A stretch of 55,342 nucleotides of DNA from Nitrospirales bacterium (GTDB lineage: Bacteria; Nitrospirota; Nitrospiria; Nitrospirales; UBA8639). This document shows positions 45,040-53,682 of this stretch, one piece after another (the first letter of the stretch is position 1; the number at the start of each line of letters is the position of its first letter). The stretch covers positions 1 through 55,342 of the forward strand of contig BQIU01000017.1 of assembly GCA_021603905.1 (NCBI GenBank). Reading direction: 5' to 3'. The position numbers and the translations under genes were made by a program. Below the pieces are notes generated by a model, which worked only from the letters and a program-made list of their open reading frames with translations, did no database searches and had not been told where the DNA came from.

Positions 45040-47301
45040 ATGTCTTCAACACAATATCCAATCAATAAAGAGCTCATTGAGCAACATGGTTTGTCTGAGG
45101 ACGAATACCAGCAAATTGTCCAGCATTTGGGGCGTGAACCAAACCTGACCGAACTGGGTGTGTTTTCGGTTATGTGGAGTGAGCATTGTAGTTATAAAAG
45201 CTCCCGAGTGCACTTGAAGCGTTTGCCGACCGAAGGGGAGCGAGTAGTTCAAGGACCGGGAGAAAATGCCGGAGCCGTTGATATCGGTGACGGGTTAGCC
45301 GCCGTCTTTAAAATCGAATCCCACAACCACCCTTCATTTATCGAACCCTTTCAAGGTGCGGCAACGGGGGTTGGCGGAATTCTTCGTGATATTTTCACGA
45401 TGGGGGCACGGCCCATTGCCTTACTGAATTCACTGAGATTTGGTGAATTAGATCTGCCCAAGAACCGTCATTTACTGAAAGGCGTAGTGTCTGGAATTTC
45501 CTGGTACGGGAACTGTATCGGTGTTCCGACAGTTGGGGGAGAAATTACCTTCAACGATATCTATTCAAAAAACCCGCTGGTGAACGTCTTTTGTCTTGGT
45601 ATTGTTGAAAAAGACCGTCTTCTGAGAGGGTTGGCGCAAGGTGTGGGAAACCCTGTGTTGTATATAGGGGCTAAAACGGGGAGAGATGGCATTCATGGCG
45701 CGACGATGGCCTCAGATAGTTTTGATGATCAGTCTGAAGCCAAACGACCGAATGTACAAGTCGGTGATCCGTTTCTTGAGAAACTACTTTTGGAAGTTTG
45801 CCTAGAATTTTTGGAAAAAGATTTACTGATTGGCATTCAAGATATGGGAGCCGCCGGGTTGACGAGTTCATCTTGTGAAATGGCCTCCCGTTCAGGAACG
45901 GGTATTGAACTTGATGTGACTCAGGTTCCATGTCGGGAACGCAATATGACAGCTTACGAAATGCTGCTCTCTGAATCTCAAGAGCGAATGCTTTTGGTGG
46001 CCAAACCGGGAAAAGAACAAGAGGTAATTGCGATTTGTCATAAATGGGGTATCGATGCCGCAGTCATCGGAAGCGTGACGGATGATGGGATGCTTCGCAT
46101 TAAAGAAGGCGAAACACTTGTTGCAGAAATTCCTGCTAAGGCCTTAGCGGAAGAAGGGCCTCGATATGAACGACCGGTCCAACCACCTCAATATCAGGAG
46201 TTGTTGCAGTCCCTTGTGATTGATAACTTATCCGATGTCAAAAACCCCTCTGATGTGCTTCTTGAGTTATTGCAGTCTCCAACCATTGCCAGTAAACGTT
46301 GGGTGGCTCGTCAGTACGATCATATGGTTGGTACCAACACCATTGTCTGCCCTGGGTCAGATGCCGCGGTGGTCAGAATCAAAGGCACGAATAAAGCTCT
46401 AGCGCTGACGACAGATGGGAATAGTCGGTATTGTTTGTTAAATCCCTACATGGGTGGAACATTGGCGGTTGCCGAAGCGGCGCGAAACTTGGCCTGCTCC
46501 GGCGCTGAACCGATTGGTGTGACTGACTGCTTAAACTTTGGTAATCCAGAGCGGCCAGACATTATGTGGCAATTTATTATGGCGCTTGAGGGAATCAGTG
46601 ATGCGTGTCGCCACTTCAATCTTCCAGTGGTGAGTGGAAATGTGAGTTTTTATAATGAAACAAATGGTCTCTCCATTTACCCGACACCGGTGTTAGGTAT
46701 GGTCGGTCTTATTGAACCTGCTTCCTGCACGACGACGCAATGGTTCAAGCATGAAGGTGATCAAATTGTGCTCTTGGGTGAAACGAAAGAGGATTTAGGG
46801 GGCACGGAATATTTGAAGACTGTTCATGCCCGTGAGCAGGGAAGTCCACCATGGATAGACCTTGATCAGGAGCGTGCGCTACATCAGACTCTCCTTAAGG
46901 CTATTCGTGATGGTCTCATCCAATCAGCGCATGATTGTTCGGAAGGTGGTTTAGCCGTGACACTCAGTGAGTGTTGCGTTTCACATCCCTCTCAACCACT
47001 TGGGGCTTCCATTCAGCTTGATCAGGCACGGTTACGACTCGATGCGTTGCTCTTTGGGGAAAGCCCCTCACGTGCCGTTGTCACCACCTCGTTACCTCAT
47101 GTCGGAGCTCTATTAGAGGTTGCAAAAGAACAGGGTGTTTCTGCCGTCGTGATTGGAGAGGTCGGTGGTCATCATCTGAATATTTCAGTTGTCTCAGAAG
47201 TATCACACAAGGTGTGTACACTCAATCTTCCCCTCGACTCTCTGGCCGATGCATGGGGAAATTCTTTTGAACAACAAGTCAATTCACAAGTGAAGCCATA
47301 A
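45040..47301 (+). CDS. purL: FGAM synthase subunit PurL (small type)
   Basis: The 753-residue protein is the short PurL that works with separate PurS and PurQ. It shows the ATP-grasp-like PurM/PurL fold twice: [47 protein letters not shown] in the first half, and [33 protein letters not shown] and [12 protein letters not shown] in the second. It converts FGAR to FGAM with ATP and ammonia. It starts one base after the DUF433 gene and is followed by purF nine bases after its stop. Confidence 0.98.
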   Translation: MSSTQYPINKELIEQHGLSEDEYQQIVQHLGREPNLTELGVFSVMWSEHCSYKSSRVHLKRLPTEGERVVQGPGENAGAVDIGDGLAAVFKIESHNHPSFIEPFQGAATGVGGILRDIFTMGARPIALLNSLRFGELDLPKNRHLLKGVVSGISWYGNCIGVPTVGGEITFNDIYSKNPLVNVFCLGIVEKDRLLRGLAQGVGNPVLYIGAKTGRDGIHGATMASDSFDDQSEAKRPNVQVGDPFLEKLLLEVCLEFLEKDLLIGIQDMGAAGLTSSSCEMASRSGTGIELDVTQVPCRERNMTAYEMLLSESQERMLLVAKPGKEQEVIAICHKWGIDAAVIGSVTDDGMLRIKEGETLVAEIPAKALAEEGPRYERPVQPPQYQELLQSLVIDNLSDVKNPSDVLLELLQSPTIASKRWVARQYDHMVGTNTIVCPGSDAAVVRIKGTNKALALTTDGNSRYCLLNPYMGGTLAVAEAARNLACSGAEPIGVTDCLNFGNPERPDIMWQFIMALEGISDACRHFNLPVVSGNVSFYNETNGLSIYPTPVLGMVGLIEPASCTTTQWFKHEGDQIVLLGETKEDLGGTEYLKTVHAREQGSPPWIDLDQERALHQTLLKAIRDGLIQSAHDCSEGGLAVTLSECCVSHPSQPLGASIQLDQARLRLDALLFGESPSRAVVTTSLPHVGALLEVAKEQGVSAVVIGEVGGHHLNISVVSEVSHKVCTLNLPLDSLADAWGNSFEQQVNSQVKP

Positions 47302-47310
47302 GTATCTGTT

Positions 47311-48762
47311 ATGTCCCTTATCTCTCAAGAATCGATTCGTGCCTCTTCTGACAAGTTTCGTGAGGAATGTGCCGTGTTTGGCGTATACGGTCATCAAGAA
47401 GCGGCGAACCTCACCTATCTTGGTCTGTATGCCCTTCAGCACCGTGGTCAAGAAGGGTCAGGTATTGTGTCTGGGGATGGTGAGCGTTTCTTTCAACGAA
47501 AAGGCATGGGGCTCGTTGCTGATATTTATTCAAAGAAAACACTCAAGGGCTTATTAGGCAACCGTGCCATTGGGCATAATCGTTATTCGACCGCAGGAGA
47601 TAGCGACCTAAAAAATGTTCAACCACTGACGGTGAATTTTGCCTTTGGTAATCTTGCGCTCGCACATAATGGGAATCTCATTAATGCGTCTGTGCTTCGC
47701 GGGGAGCTGGAAGCGTATGGAGCCATTTTTCAATCCGAATCCGACAGCGAAGTTATCGTTCATCTGATTGCCCATTCCCAAGGCGATACATTATTGGATC
47801 GTGTGATTGATGCGCTGAGTCTGGTCCGGGGCGCCTATTCTCTCCTGTTACTGGCCGATGATTATTTGATTGCGACACGAGATCCCTATGGATTTCGCCC
47901 TCTTTGTCTTGGACGTTACAAAGGGAGTTGGGTTGTGGCGTCAGAAACGTGCGCCTTTGACTTGATGGGGGCAGAATTTATCAGAGAAATCGAACCTGGA
48001 GAATTGGTTGTCATTAATAAATCCGGGATGACTTCTTATCATCCGTTTGCAGAAAAACCCCCTGCACAATGTGTTTTTGAATATGTCTACTTTGCTCGTC
48101 CGGACTCCAAAATTTTTGGATCAAATGCCGTCTATTCCATTCGGAAAGCCTTAGGCCGTCAATTAGCTAAGGAATGTCCGGTTGACGCTGATGTGGTGAT
48201 ACCCGTACCGGACTCTGGAGTGCCTGCGGCATTGGGGTACTCTGAGGGGGCCGTGATTCCGTTTGAGCTTGGCTTGACGCGTAACCATTATGTGGGAAGA
48301 ACATTTATCGAACCAGAGCAAAGCATTCGGCACTTTGGTGTCAAATTGAAACTGAATGCTGTCCCGGATATTTTAAAAGGCAAACGTGTGATTGTTGTTG
48401 ATGATTCAATTGTGCGAGGGACGACAAGCCGAAAAATCGTGAAAATGATTCGACAAGCCGGGGCAAGTGAAGTGCACATGCGTATTAGTTCCCCGCCAGT
48501 CGTCGCGCCATGTTTTTATGGTATTGATACGCCCACCCAGAAAGAACTCATTGGTGCCCGACAAAGCCTTGAGAATATTCGCAAGTACATTACGGCTGAT
48601 AGTTTAGGCTATTTGAGTCTCGAAGGCATGCTGAACGTCGCTCCAGGACAAGCGAGCCATTATTGCAGCGCCTGTTTCACTGACCAATACCCGATTTCCT
48701 TCACTCGTGCAGAGCAACTTCAGCTTGGTCTATTCGAGCCTGTGCCATCGTCCAGTCAATAA
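47311..48762 (+). CDS. purF: amidophosphoribosyltransferase (PurF), Fe-S type
   Basis: The 483-residue precursor has a propeptide of about 19 residues before the catalytic N-terminal Cys (C20 in [11 protein letters not shown]). The glutaminase domain continues with [12 protein letters not shown] and [11 protein letters not shown]. The PRPP site is [14 protein letters not shown]. Four cysteines sit where the Bacillus enzyme binds its [4Fe-4S] cluster: [14 protein letters not shown] and HYCSACF. This makes it the oxygen-sensitive, processed type. It catalyses the first committed step of purine synthesis and closes the operon; a gap of about 120 bases follows. Confidence 0.98.
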   Translation: MSLISQESIRASSDKFREECAVFGVYGHQEAANLTYLGLYALQHRGQEGSGIVSGDGERFFQRKGMGLVADIYSKKTLKGLLGNRAIGHNRYSTAGDSDLKNVQPLTVNFAFGNLALAHNGNLINASVLRGELEAYGAIFQSESDSEVIVHLIAHSQGDTLLDRVIDALSLVRGAYSLLLLADDYLIATRDPYGFRPLCLGRYKGSWVVASETCAFDLMGAEFIREIEPGELVVINKSGMTSYHPFAEKPPAQCVFEYVYFARPDSKIFGSNAVYSIRKALGRQLAKECPVDADVVIPVPDSGVPAALGYSEGAVIPFELGLTRNHYVGRTFIEPEQSIRHFGVKLKLNAVPDILKGKRVIVVDDSIVRGTTSRKIVKMIRQAGASEVHMRISSPPVVAPCFYGIDTPTQKELIGARQSLENIRKYITADSLGYLSLEGMLNVAPGQASHYCSACFTDQYPISFTRAEQLQLGLFEPVPSSSQ

Positions 48763-48880
48763 CATCCTCCCGGTTGCCCCCTTGTTGCTGCATAAAAAAA
48801 TACTGTGGTAACATCCTTTATGATTCATTGACCGTGTTCTTTTTATAGAAATGACCGGCGTTGTGCTGAGAAAGGAGAGC

Positions 48881-49429
48881 ATGATGAAACGATCTCTCGC
48901 AATAGGCTGTTGGTCAGTGGCCATTCTTCTTGCCACGAGTGTCATAAGTTTTTCTGCAGGGTTCTTTAAAATTGGTGAACCTGCCCCTGACTTTACCCTC
49001 ACATCCTTAGAAGATCGTTCCATGTCGCTTGACTCGCTTCGTGGAAAGGTGGTGGTCTTGGGACTTTTTCATATTTGTGAACCCTGCTTGATTCAAGGGA
49101 CGAACCTTCAAAAAGTGTATGAAGCCACAAAAGGGAAAAATGTGGCCGTGGTTGGCGTCAATTCCTCTGGTGACTCAAAAAGTCATGTGCAAGAATTCCT
49201 CAAAACCTTTCCGACGTCTGTGACGTATCCGTATTTATTGGATCCAGAACAAGTGACGGATAAGCTGTTCGGTGGAGGAAAGTTTATTCCGAATGTGTAC
49301 ATTATTGACCAACAGGGCGTGATACGATGGCAGCGTGTTGGCAATTTTAATATGGCAGGTCAGGACATCATTCTTCAGGAAGTTGAAAAATTATTACAAG
49401 CTGATTCGTCAAGTTCATCAGACCTCTAA
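48881..49429 (+). CDS. exported thioredoxin-fold protein (TlpA/Redoxin type)
   Basis: The start is taken at ATG 48881, right after AAAGGAGAG; an ATG ten codons upstream has no site. The 182-residue precursor has a signal or anchor segment (AIGCWSVAILLATSVISFSAG). A Redoxin domain follows (GEPAPDFTLTSLEDRSMSLDSLRGKVVVLGLFHICEPC) with a CEPC active-site pair, an N-terminal domain typical of TlpA/ResA, and IPNVYIIDQQGVIRWQRVG near the end with the cis-Pro. It should act as a thiol-disulfide oxidoreductase on the periplasmic face. A Ser-rich tail ends it. It begins a new unit after the purine operon. Confidence 0.88.
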   Translation: MMKRSLAIGCWSVAILLATSVISFSAGFFKIGEPAPDFTLTSLEDRSMSLDSLRGKVVVLGLFHICEPCLIQGTNLQKVYEATKGKNVAVVGVNSSGDSKSHVQEFLKTFPTSVTYPYLLDPEQVTDKLFGGGKFIPNVYIIDQQGVIRWQRVGNFNMAGQDIILQEVEKLLQADSSSSSDL

Positions 49430-49489
49430 TCATGGCCTGTTCTCTAGACGATCAATTCGTTCATACTAAGGAAGGAACGCTAATCGCTT

Positions 49490-49729
49490 ATGGATGAACT
49501 TGAAGCCGGGAAGCAAAAGTTTCTTGATGTGGTACAGAGTATCGACTCGACCGTTGAAGTCGTGATTCCTACAACTCCCTCGAATAGTCTTTTTCTCATT
49601 TCGCTCACCAAGGGCGCGAACCGTAAGTTCATTACGGTTCCTGAAGATGATGTGCTGGATTTGCCAAGCGAAGAGGATATCTTGGCCAAAACAACGACGA
49701 TGTTGAAAGAAGCGATTGGAGCATTATGA
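49490..49729 (+). CDS. small conserved-looking protein, unknown function
   Basis: The 79-residue protein overlaps the next gene by four bases (ATGA), evidence that it is translated with it. It has an N-terminal helix (MDELEAGKQKFLDVVQSI), a central beta part (EVVIPTTPSNSLFLISLTKGANRKFITVPEDDV) and a C-terminal helix (EEDILAKTTTMLKEAIGAL). No family is recognised. It is acidic and soluble. The context suggests a partner of the metallo-beta-lactamase-fold protein that follows. Confidence 0.75.
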   Translation: MDELEAGKQKFLDVVQSIDSTVEVVIPTTPSNSLFLISLTKGANRKFITVPEDDVLDLPSEEDILAKTTTMLKEAIGAL

Positions 49730-50325
49730 AGCAAGTTCTGCCTCGAATTTGGCAATGGTCTTGGTTTTCAGAGGAAAAGCAGATTGATTTCAATGGATAT
49801 TTACTCGAAGTTGGTGAGCATCGGATACTCGTCGATCCGCCGCCACTGACTTCGATTGAGATGGCGCAACTCCGTCAAGGCGAACAAATTGATTATATTA
49901 TTTTGACCAATCGTGACCACGAACGAGAGGCGCAGACGTTGAAGACGGAGTTGAATTGCCAAGTGATTATTCCAGAAAGCGACGCGGCTGAAATGTCTGT
50001 TCAAGCCGATAAGACATTCAAGGACGGGGAGTTACTGCCAGGAGGTATTTGGGTGATTCATTTAGCCGATCAAAAATCACCAGGCGAAAGTGCTTTGTAT
50101 CTTGAACAAGGAAAAGGCCTTCTCATCGTTGGTGATGCGCTGATTGGAAAACCCTCCGGTGCCCTCTCTCTGTTGCCTTCTGAAAAATATGCCGATATCG
50201 CTAAGGCGCGCGAGGGATTACGTCGTTTACTGAAGTATACATTTGATAGTCTTCTTGTTGGCGACGGCGCGCCGATACTGACAAATGCCAAGGCTGCCGT
50301 TGAAGAGGCCCTGCAGCCGTCTTGA
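49726..50325 (+). CDS. metallo-beta-lactamase-fold protein with degenerate metal site
   Basis: The 199-residue protein has the alphabeta-sandwich order of MBL-fold hydrolases: NGYLLEVGEHRILVDPPPL, IDYIILTNRDHERE, GIWVIHLADQKSPGESALYLEQGKGLLIVGDAL and a final LLVGDGAPILTN. The usual HxHxDH zinc motif is reduced to TNRDHERE, so at most a partial metal site remains. Later ligands (His in VIHLADQ, Asp in VGDAL) look kept. It may be a one-metal or non-catalytic member. It is coupled to the preceding small gene. The next frame begins 16 bases after its stop if the ATG start of the TPR gene is used. Confidence 0.85.
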   Translation: MKQVLPRIWQWSWFSEEKQIDFNGYLLEVGEHRILVDPPPLTSIEMAQLRQGEQIDYIILTNRDHEREAQTLKTELNCQVIIPESDAAEMSVQADKTFKDGELLPGGIWVIHLADQKSPGESALYLEQGKGLLIVGDALIGKPSGALSLLPSEKYADIAKAREGLRRLLKYTFDSLLVGDGAPILTNAKAAVEEALQPS

Positions 50326-50341
50326 TCCGGTGATTCCTGCC

Positions 50342-51145
50342 ATGTATGAATCTCAATCCACACAATTAAATCGTCTTGGGAATCAGCACTTTTCGCGTGG
50401 CTTCTATACCGATGCGTATTATTGCTATGCTCGCGCGTTGGAAGCTGATCGGCAGAGTGGGGATCAACGTGCCTTGGCCATGACATTGGGGAATCTCGGA
50501 AATATCTGTGCGGTGAGTGGCCGGAGGCAACAGGCGCAAACCCATTATCATGAAGTCCTGGAAATCCAAAAAATTCTTGGCGATGACCGCGGGATCAGTA
50601 CGACTCTGGCCAATTTAGGAAATTTGTCGGCAGATGCTGGGGAATGGGATCGAGCACAAGCGTATTATTTAGAAGCGTTAGACTTGATGAATGATCATGC
50701 GGATTATGCTGGCAAGGCCGTGTTGCTTTCAGATCTTGGGCTCATTGCAAGGGAAACCAATCAATTTGAACTGGCTTTACAATACTACCAAGAATCTCTT
50801 ACGCTTATGCGCCGTGTGGACAATCAAGAAGGACAAGCTGATGTCTTTCGCATGATGGCTCGACTCTATCTTGCGCAACAGCGGTATGACGAAGCCATTG
50901 CCTGTACCCAAACAAGTCTTGCCATGGCCGAACGTCTTCACGATGAGTTACGGATGGGAGGGGCGTGGTATATCCTGGCAAGTTGTCACGAAGCACAAGG
51001 ATTATGGCATGAAGCCATTCAGTATTTAGAACGTGTCGTGAAAGTTGATCAGAAATATCATCTTCCTAAACTTCAAGAGAACACCACGCGACTCAACAAT
51101 CTTCATAAACGTGTCACGACAATAGAATCACAGCACTCATTATGA
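50342..51145 (+). CDS. tetratricopeptide-repeat protein
   Basis: From ATG 50342 the protein has 267 residues; an overlapping frame upstream could extend it but would overlap the MBL gene. It is made of about six TPR/Sel1-like helical pairs with the A-G-Y/F pattern: QLNRLGNQHFSRGFYTDAYYCYARALEAD, LGNLGNICAVSGRRQQAQTHYHEVLEI, LANLGNLSADAGEWDRAQAYYLEAL and so on. There is no signal peptide, so it is cytoplasmic and probably a scaffold for protein contacts. Its stop overlaps the next gene by four bases. Confidence 0.88.
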   Translation: MYESQSTQLNRLGNQHFSRGFYTDAYYCYARALEADRQSGDQRALAMTLGNLGNICAVSGRRQQAQTHYHEVLEIQKILGDDRGISTTLANLGNLSADAGEWDRAQAYYLEALDLMNDHADYAGKAVLLSDLGLIARETNQFELALQYYQESLTLMRRVDNQEGQADVFRMMARLYLAQQRYDEAIACTQTSLAMAERLHDELRMGGAWYILASCHEAQGLWHEAIQYLERVVKVDQKYHLPKLQENTTRLNNLHKRVTTIESQHSL

Positions 51146-51588
51146 CCCAATCTCACAACGAAGTCTCATCTTGGCCTCAGGTTCGATCCTATTTGCTCAA
51201 ACACATACCTGGATGGTCTTACGATCAGCCTGACGAACCGTTAACCTTGCAACTTGACGATGACGATTGGCTGCTAGAGGTGACGCCAGAGGGTGTGCTG
51301 ATTATTCAAGCCGGGTACACACTCGAAGACATGCAGAGTATTCTGTCAGATGGAACGGCAGAAGATCTGGGTTCTGACGAATTAGCCAAACAAGCAAAGT
51401 TTTATTTACAACAAATGGTTTCTAAGCATCGTAAACGCTTGACCAGTGAGGGTTTTACCGAACGAACAGAAATGAACGATGAATATGTAGCTATGATGTT
51501 CGAACGTTCCATTGACTTTAATGATCTCCCCGCGATGACCGCATCAATCCAACTGTATCGCTCAAAATTTTCAGGTACACGTTCCTAA
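51142..51588 (+). CDS. unknown 148-residue protein coupled to the TPR gene
   Basis: The ATG overlaps the stop of the TPR gene (ATGA), so the two are co-translated. The protein is acidic and soluble, with a beta-rich start (EPLTLQLDDDDWLLEVTPEGVLIIQAGYT) and a helical C-terminal half (ELAKQAKFYLQQMVSKHRKRL). No family is recognised. It is the last gene before the repeat-flanked methyltransferase segment. Confidence 0.75.
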   Translation: MTQSHNEVSSWPQVRSYLLKHIPGWSYDQPDEPLTLQLDDDDWLLEVTPEGVLIIQAGYTLEDMQSILSDGTAEDLGSDELAKQAKFYLQQMVSKHRKRLTSEGFTERTEMNDEYVAMMFERSIDFNDLPAMTASIQLYRSKFSGTRS

Positions 51589-51664
51589 TGTTATTCTTCC
51601 AGCCCAAGGGACGTTTTTTCACTTTCTGACGATATTCCCTTCACCTTGCCAGTAGTCATACAGT

Positions 51665-52126
51665 TATCGCGAATCCAAATAAGTTCCAGTGGTGCCTAGG
51701 CCACGAACGCTCAAACTCAACGCACCACTTGATGGTTCAATCTTTACTGAGAATCGCTAGAGTCACTTAATATTGTGGTATAGATGGCCTAGGACACGAA
51801 CGCGTAACACGCCAGTGCTCTTTGTCAGTCCAACTCTTACTGAGACGCACTCGGCATACGAACCATGAGGGTTACAGGTGTCCTCGTAGCGACGATCGTT
51901 GTGTTATCCTGCGTAACTTTAATAGGTCACTGACGTTCAACACGGTTCTGCTCCTGAGGTGTCGACTTGAGGTCGCCAAGCCAGCGCGATGACTCACTTC
52001 AAACATTAGAAGGTTATACCCGCTTGGATTATAGCGAATACAAATACGTTCCAGCTCAACCATGAGGACTTTCAACGCGATATCCCATGTGTCAAGAGTA
52101 CGAAAAGTCATTGAATCGGCTATAAC
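51665..52126. mobile_element. MITE-like element, left copy beside the methyltransferase gene
   Basis: The element runs from TTATCGCGAATCCAA to TTGAATCGGCTATAAC, whose reverse complement (GTTATAGCCGATTCAA) matches the first end at most positions. Two CCTAGG boxes lie 93 bases apart (51694, 51787), each followed by a CACGAACGC block. Bases 51669-51986 form the left arm of a 318-bp inverted repeat. Another start-like end (TTATAGCGAATACAAAT) occurs inside at 52029, as if a second, decayed copy had been nested here. The element is non-coding. Confidence 0.7.
51669..51986 (+). repeat. left arm of 318-bp near-perfect inverted repeat
   Basis: This arm matches the reverse complement of 53360-53677 at 309 of 318 positions with no gaps, counted by eye. 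Beyond the inner end, similarity falls to roughly 13 of 20. The two arms enclose 1373 bases carrying the methyltransferase gene. Confidence 0.97.
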
Positions 52127-52245
52127 TGACAATGATTGACGTTTTATCTCACGTATAGGATTTCAACATTGTACAAGTTGGGCTTTATCGTTTCGGTATA
52201 ATTGAAACGGCTATACCCACGCATACATAAGGAGGATTCGGTGTC

Positions 52246-53256
52246 ATGTCTACGACTCAGCGCATAGGTAACTTTGAAGACTTTCGTGAAGTTTTTTTTG
52301 GATTTCGATTGCCCCGTATTGTTTTGACAGCATTAGAGATTGAACTTTTCTCCGTCATGGGTAAGCAGCTCTGGACGATCAAAGCTTTAGCAAAGACTCT
52401 TAAGGTGAGTGAACGTGGGCTTGACATTCTCTGCCGGAATTTGGCGAGTGCCGGGTTGCTTCAGAAGCAAGCCACACGCTATCAATGCGGCAATGTGGCA
52501 CAACGTTTTTTGAATCGTCATAGTCAACACTATCGTGGAGCCTATCTAAAGCTGATGTGTCGACAATGGGAGGATTGGTCTCATCTGACTCAGTCGGTGA
52601 AGACTGGACAGCCAGTTGTTGAAAAGGAGCCAGAGACTGTTGAATATCGTCGAGCGTTTAGTTGGGCGATGCATGAACGTTCACGAGATGCAGCTCGTCA
52701 GGTTGCTAGGCAAGTCAATTTCAAACAGGCGCATTCATTATTAGATGTGGGTGGTGGCCCGGGCACCTATGCCTTGGAGTTCTTGGCAAAAAACCCAAAG
52801 TTATCGGCTACAGTATGGGATAGACCTGCCGCACTCGCGGTGGCAAAAGAAATTGCTGCCCCACTTCGACAGGGAAAACGACTGGCCTATCAGCCTGGAG
52901 ATTTTCTGACAGATTCGATTCAAGGGAAGTTTGACATTATTTGGCTGTCGAATGTCATTCATATCTATTCAGCGGAGATGAACACCAGACTTTTTCGTCG
53001 TCTCCGATCTCATCTCAACCCCGAAGGTCGAATCTATATTCAAGATACCTTCTTGCTCGACAAGCATGGTCTTCGACCAGCAGAAACGAATCTCTTCGCT
53101 GTGACGATGTTGTTGTTCACTGAAACTGGCAATACATTTAGTGCGGTTGACGTTCAAAGTTGGCTCAAAAAAACTGGCTATACTCGTCCTGGAACCGTGA
53201 GGCTGAGAAAGGGAACTGGAGATTGGGACGGTATCCTGATCCAGGCATCTCGGTAG
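52246..53256 (+). CDS. SAM-dependent O-methyltransferase (plant-type/BchU-like family) in a repeat-flanked segment
   Basis: The 336-residue protein has an N-terminal winged-helix dimerisation domain (about 10-95, with PRIVLTALEIELFSVMGKQLWTIKALAKTLKVSERGLDILCRNLASAGLL). A Rossmann methyltransferase domain follows, with SAM motif I LLDVGGGPGTY (165-175), an acidic motif II (WDRPAAL), PGDFLTD, and IIWLSNVIHIYS in the catalytic region. This two-domain layout is that of O-methyltransferases related to BchU/CrtF and acetylserotonin/hydroxyneurosporene methyltransferases; the substrate is unknown. A perfect AAGGAGG site lies 10 bases before the ATG. A TATAAT box sits at 52197-52202 without a clear -35. 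The gene is alone between two inverted MITE-like elements, suggesting acquisition or mobility. Confidence 0.9.
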   Translation: MSTTQRIGNFEDFREVFFGFRLPRIVLTALEIELFSVMGKQLWTIKALAKTLKVSERGLDILCRNLASAGLLQKQATRYQCGNVAQRFLNRHSQHYRGAYLKLMCRQWEDWSHLTQSVKTGQPVVEKEPETVEYRRAFSWAMHERSRDAARQVARQVNFKQAHSLLDVGGGPGTYALEFLAKNPKLSATVWDRPAALAVAKEIAAPLRQGKRLAYQPGDFLTDSIQGKFDIIWLSNVIHIYSAEMNTRLFRRLRSHLNPEGRIYIQDTFLLDKHGLRPAETNLFAVTMLLFTETGNTFSAVDVQSWLKKTGYTRPGTVRLRKGTGDWDGILIQASR

Positions 53257-53315
53257 GAAATTCGATTCTACGATTCAGTGTCTCGCGCTTTTATTTTTTC
53301 AAGAGTGTCAGGCCC

Positions 53316-53682
53316 TATAGCCGATTTAATTAACTCTCAATGTTTGACGCGGGTAATGACGCTGGCTTGGCGACCTCAAGTCGACACCTCAGGAGCAGAA
53401 CCGTGTTGAACGTCAGTTACCTATTGAAGTTACGTAGGATCACACAACAATCGTCGCTACGAGGACACCTGTAACCCTCATGGTTCGTATGCCGAGTGCG
53501 TCTCAGTAAGAGTTGGACTGACAAAGAGCACTGGCGTGTTACGCGTTCGTTTCCTAGGTCATCTATACCACAATATTAAGTGACTCTAGCGATTCTCAGT
53601 AAAGATTGAACCATCAAGTGATGCGTTGAGTTTGAGCGTTCGTGGCCTGGGCACCACTGGAACTTATTTGGATTCGCTTTAG
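53316..53682. mobile_element. MITE-like element, right (inverted) copy beside the methyltransferase gene
   Basis: The element runs from TATAGCCGATTTAA to GGATTCGCTTTAG, the reverse of the left copy's orientation, and is 367 bases long. It carries the right arm (53360-53677) of the inverted repeat. Its outer end directly abuts the stop codon (TGA at 53685-53683 on the minus strand) of the histidine kinase gene. It lacks the roughly 95 bases present near the inner end of the left copy. Confidence 0.7.
53360..53677 (-). repeat. right arm of 318-bp near-perfect inverted repeat
   Basis: This is the partner of 51669-51986 in opposite orientation. The nine differences are scattered. One of them changes the outer CCTAGG box to CCCAGG when read in the left-arm direction, while the inner box remains CCTAGG. 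Confidence 0.97.

Noticed and set aside
51872..52132. 86-codon minus-strand frame within the left MITE-like element
   Set aside because: It lies across the non-coding repeat arm, has no ribosome-binding site, and its reading frame is not kept as a gene in the right-hand copy.
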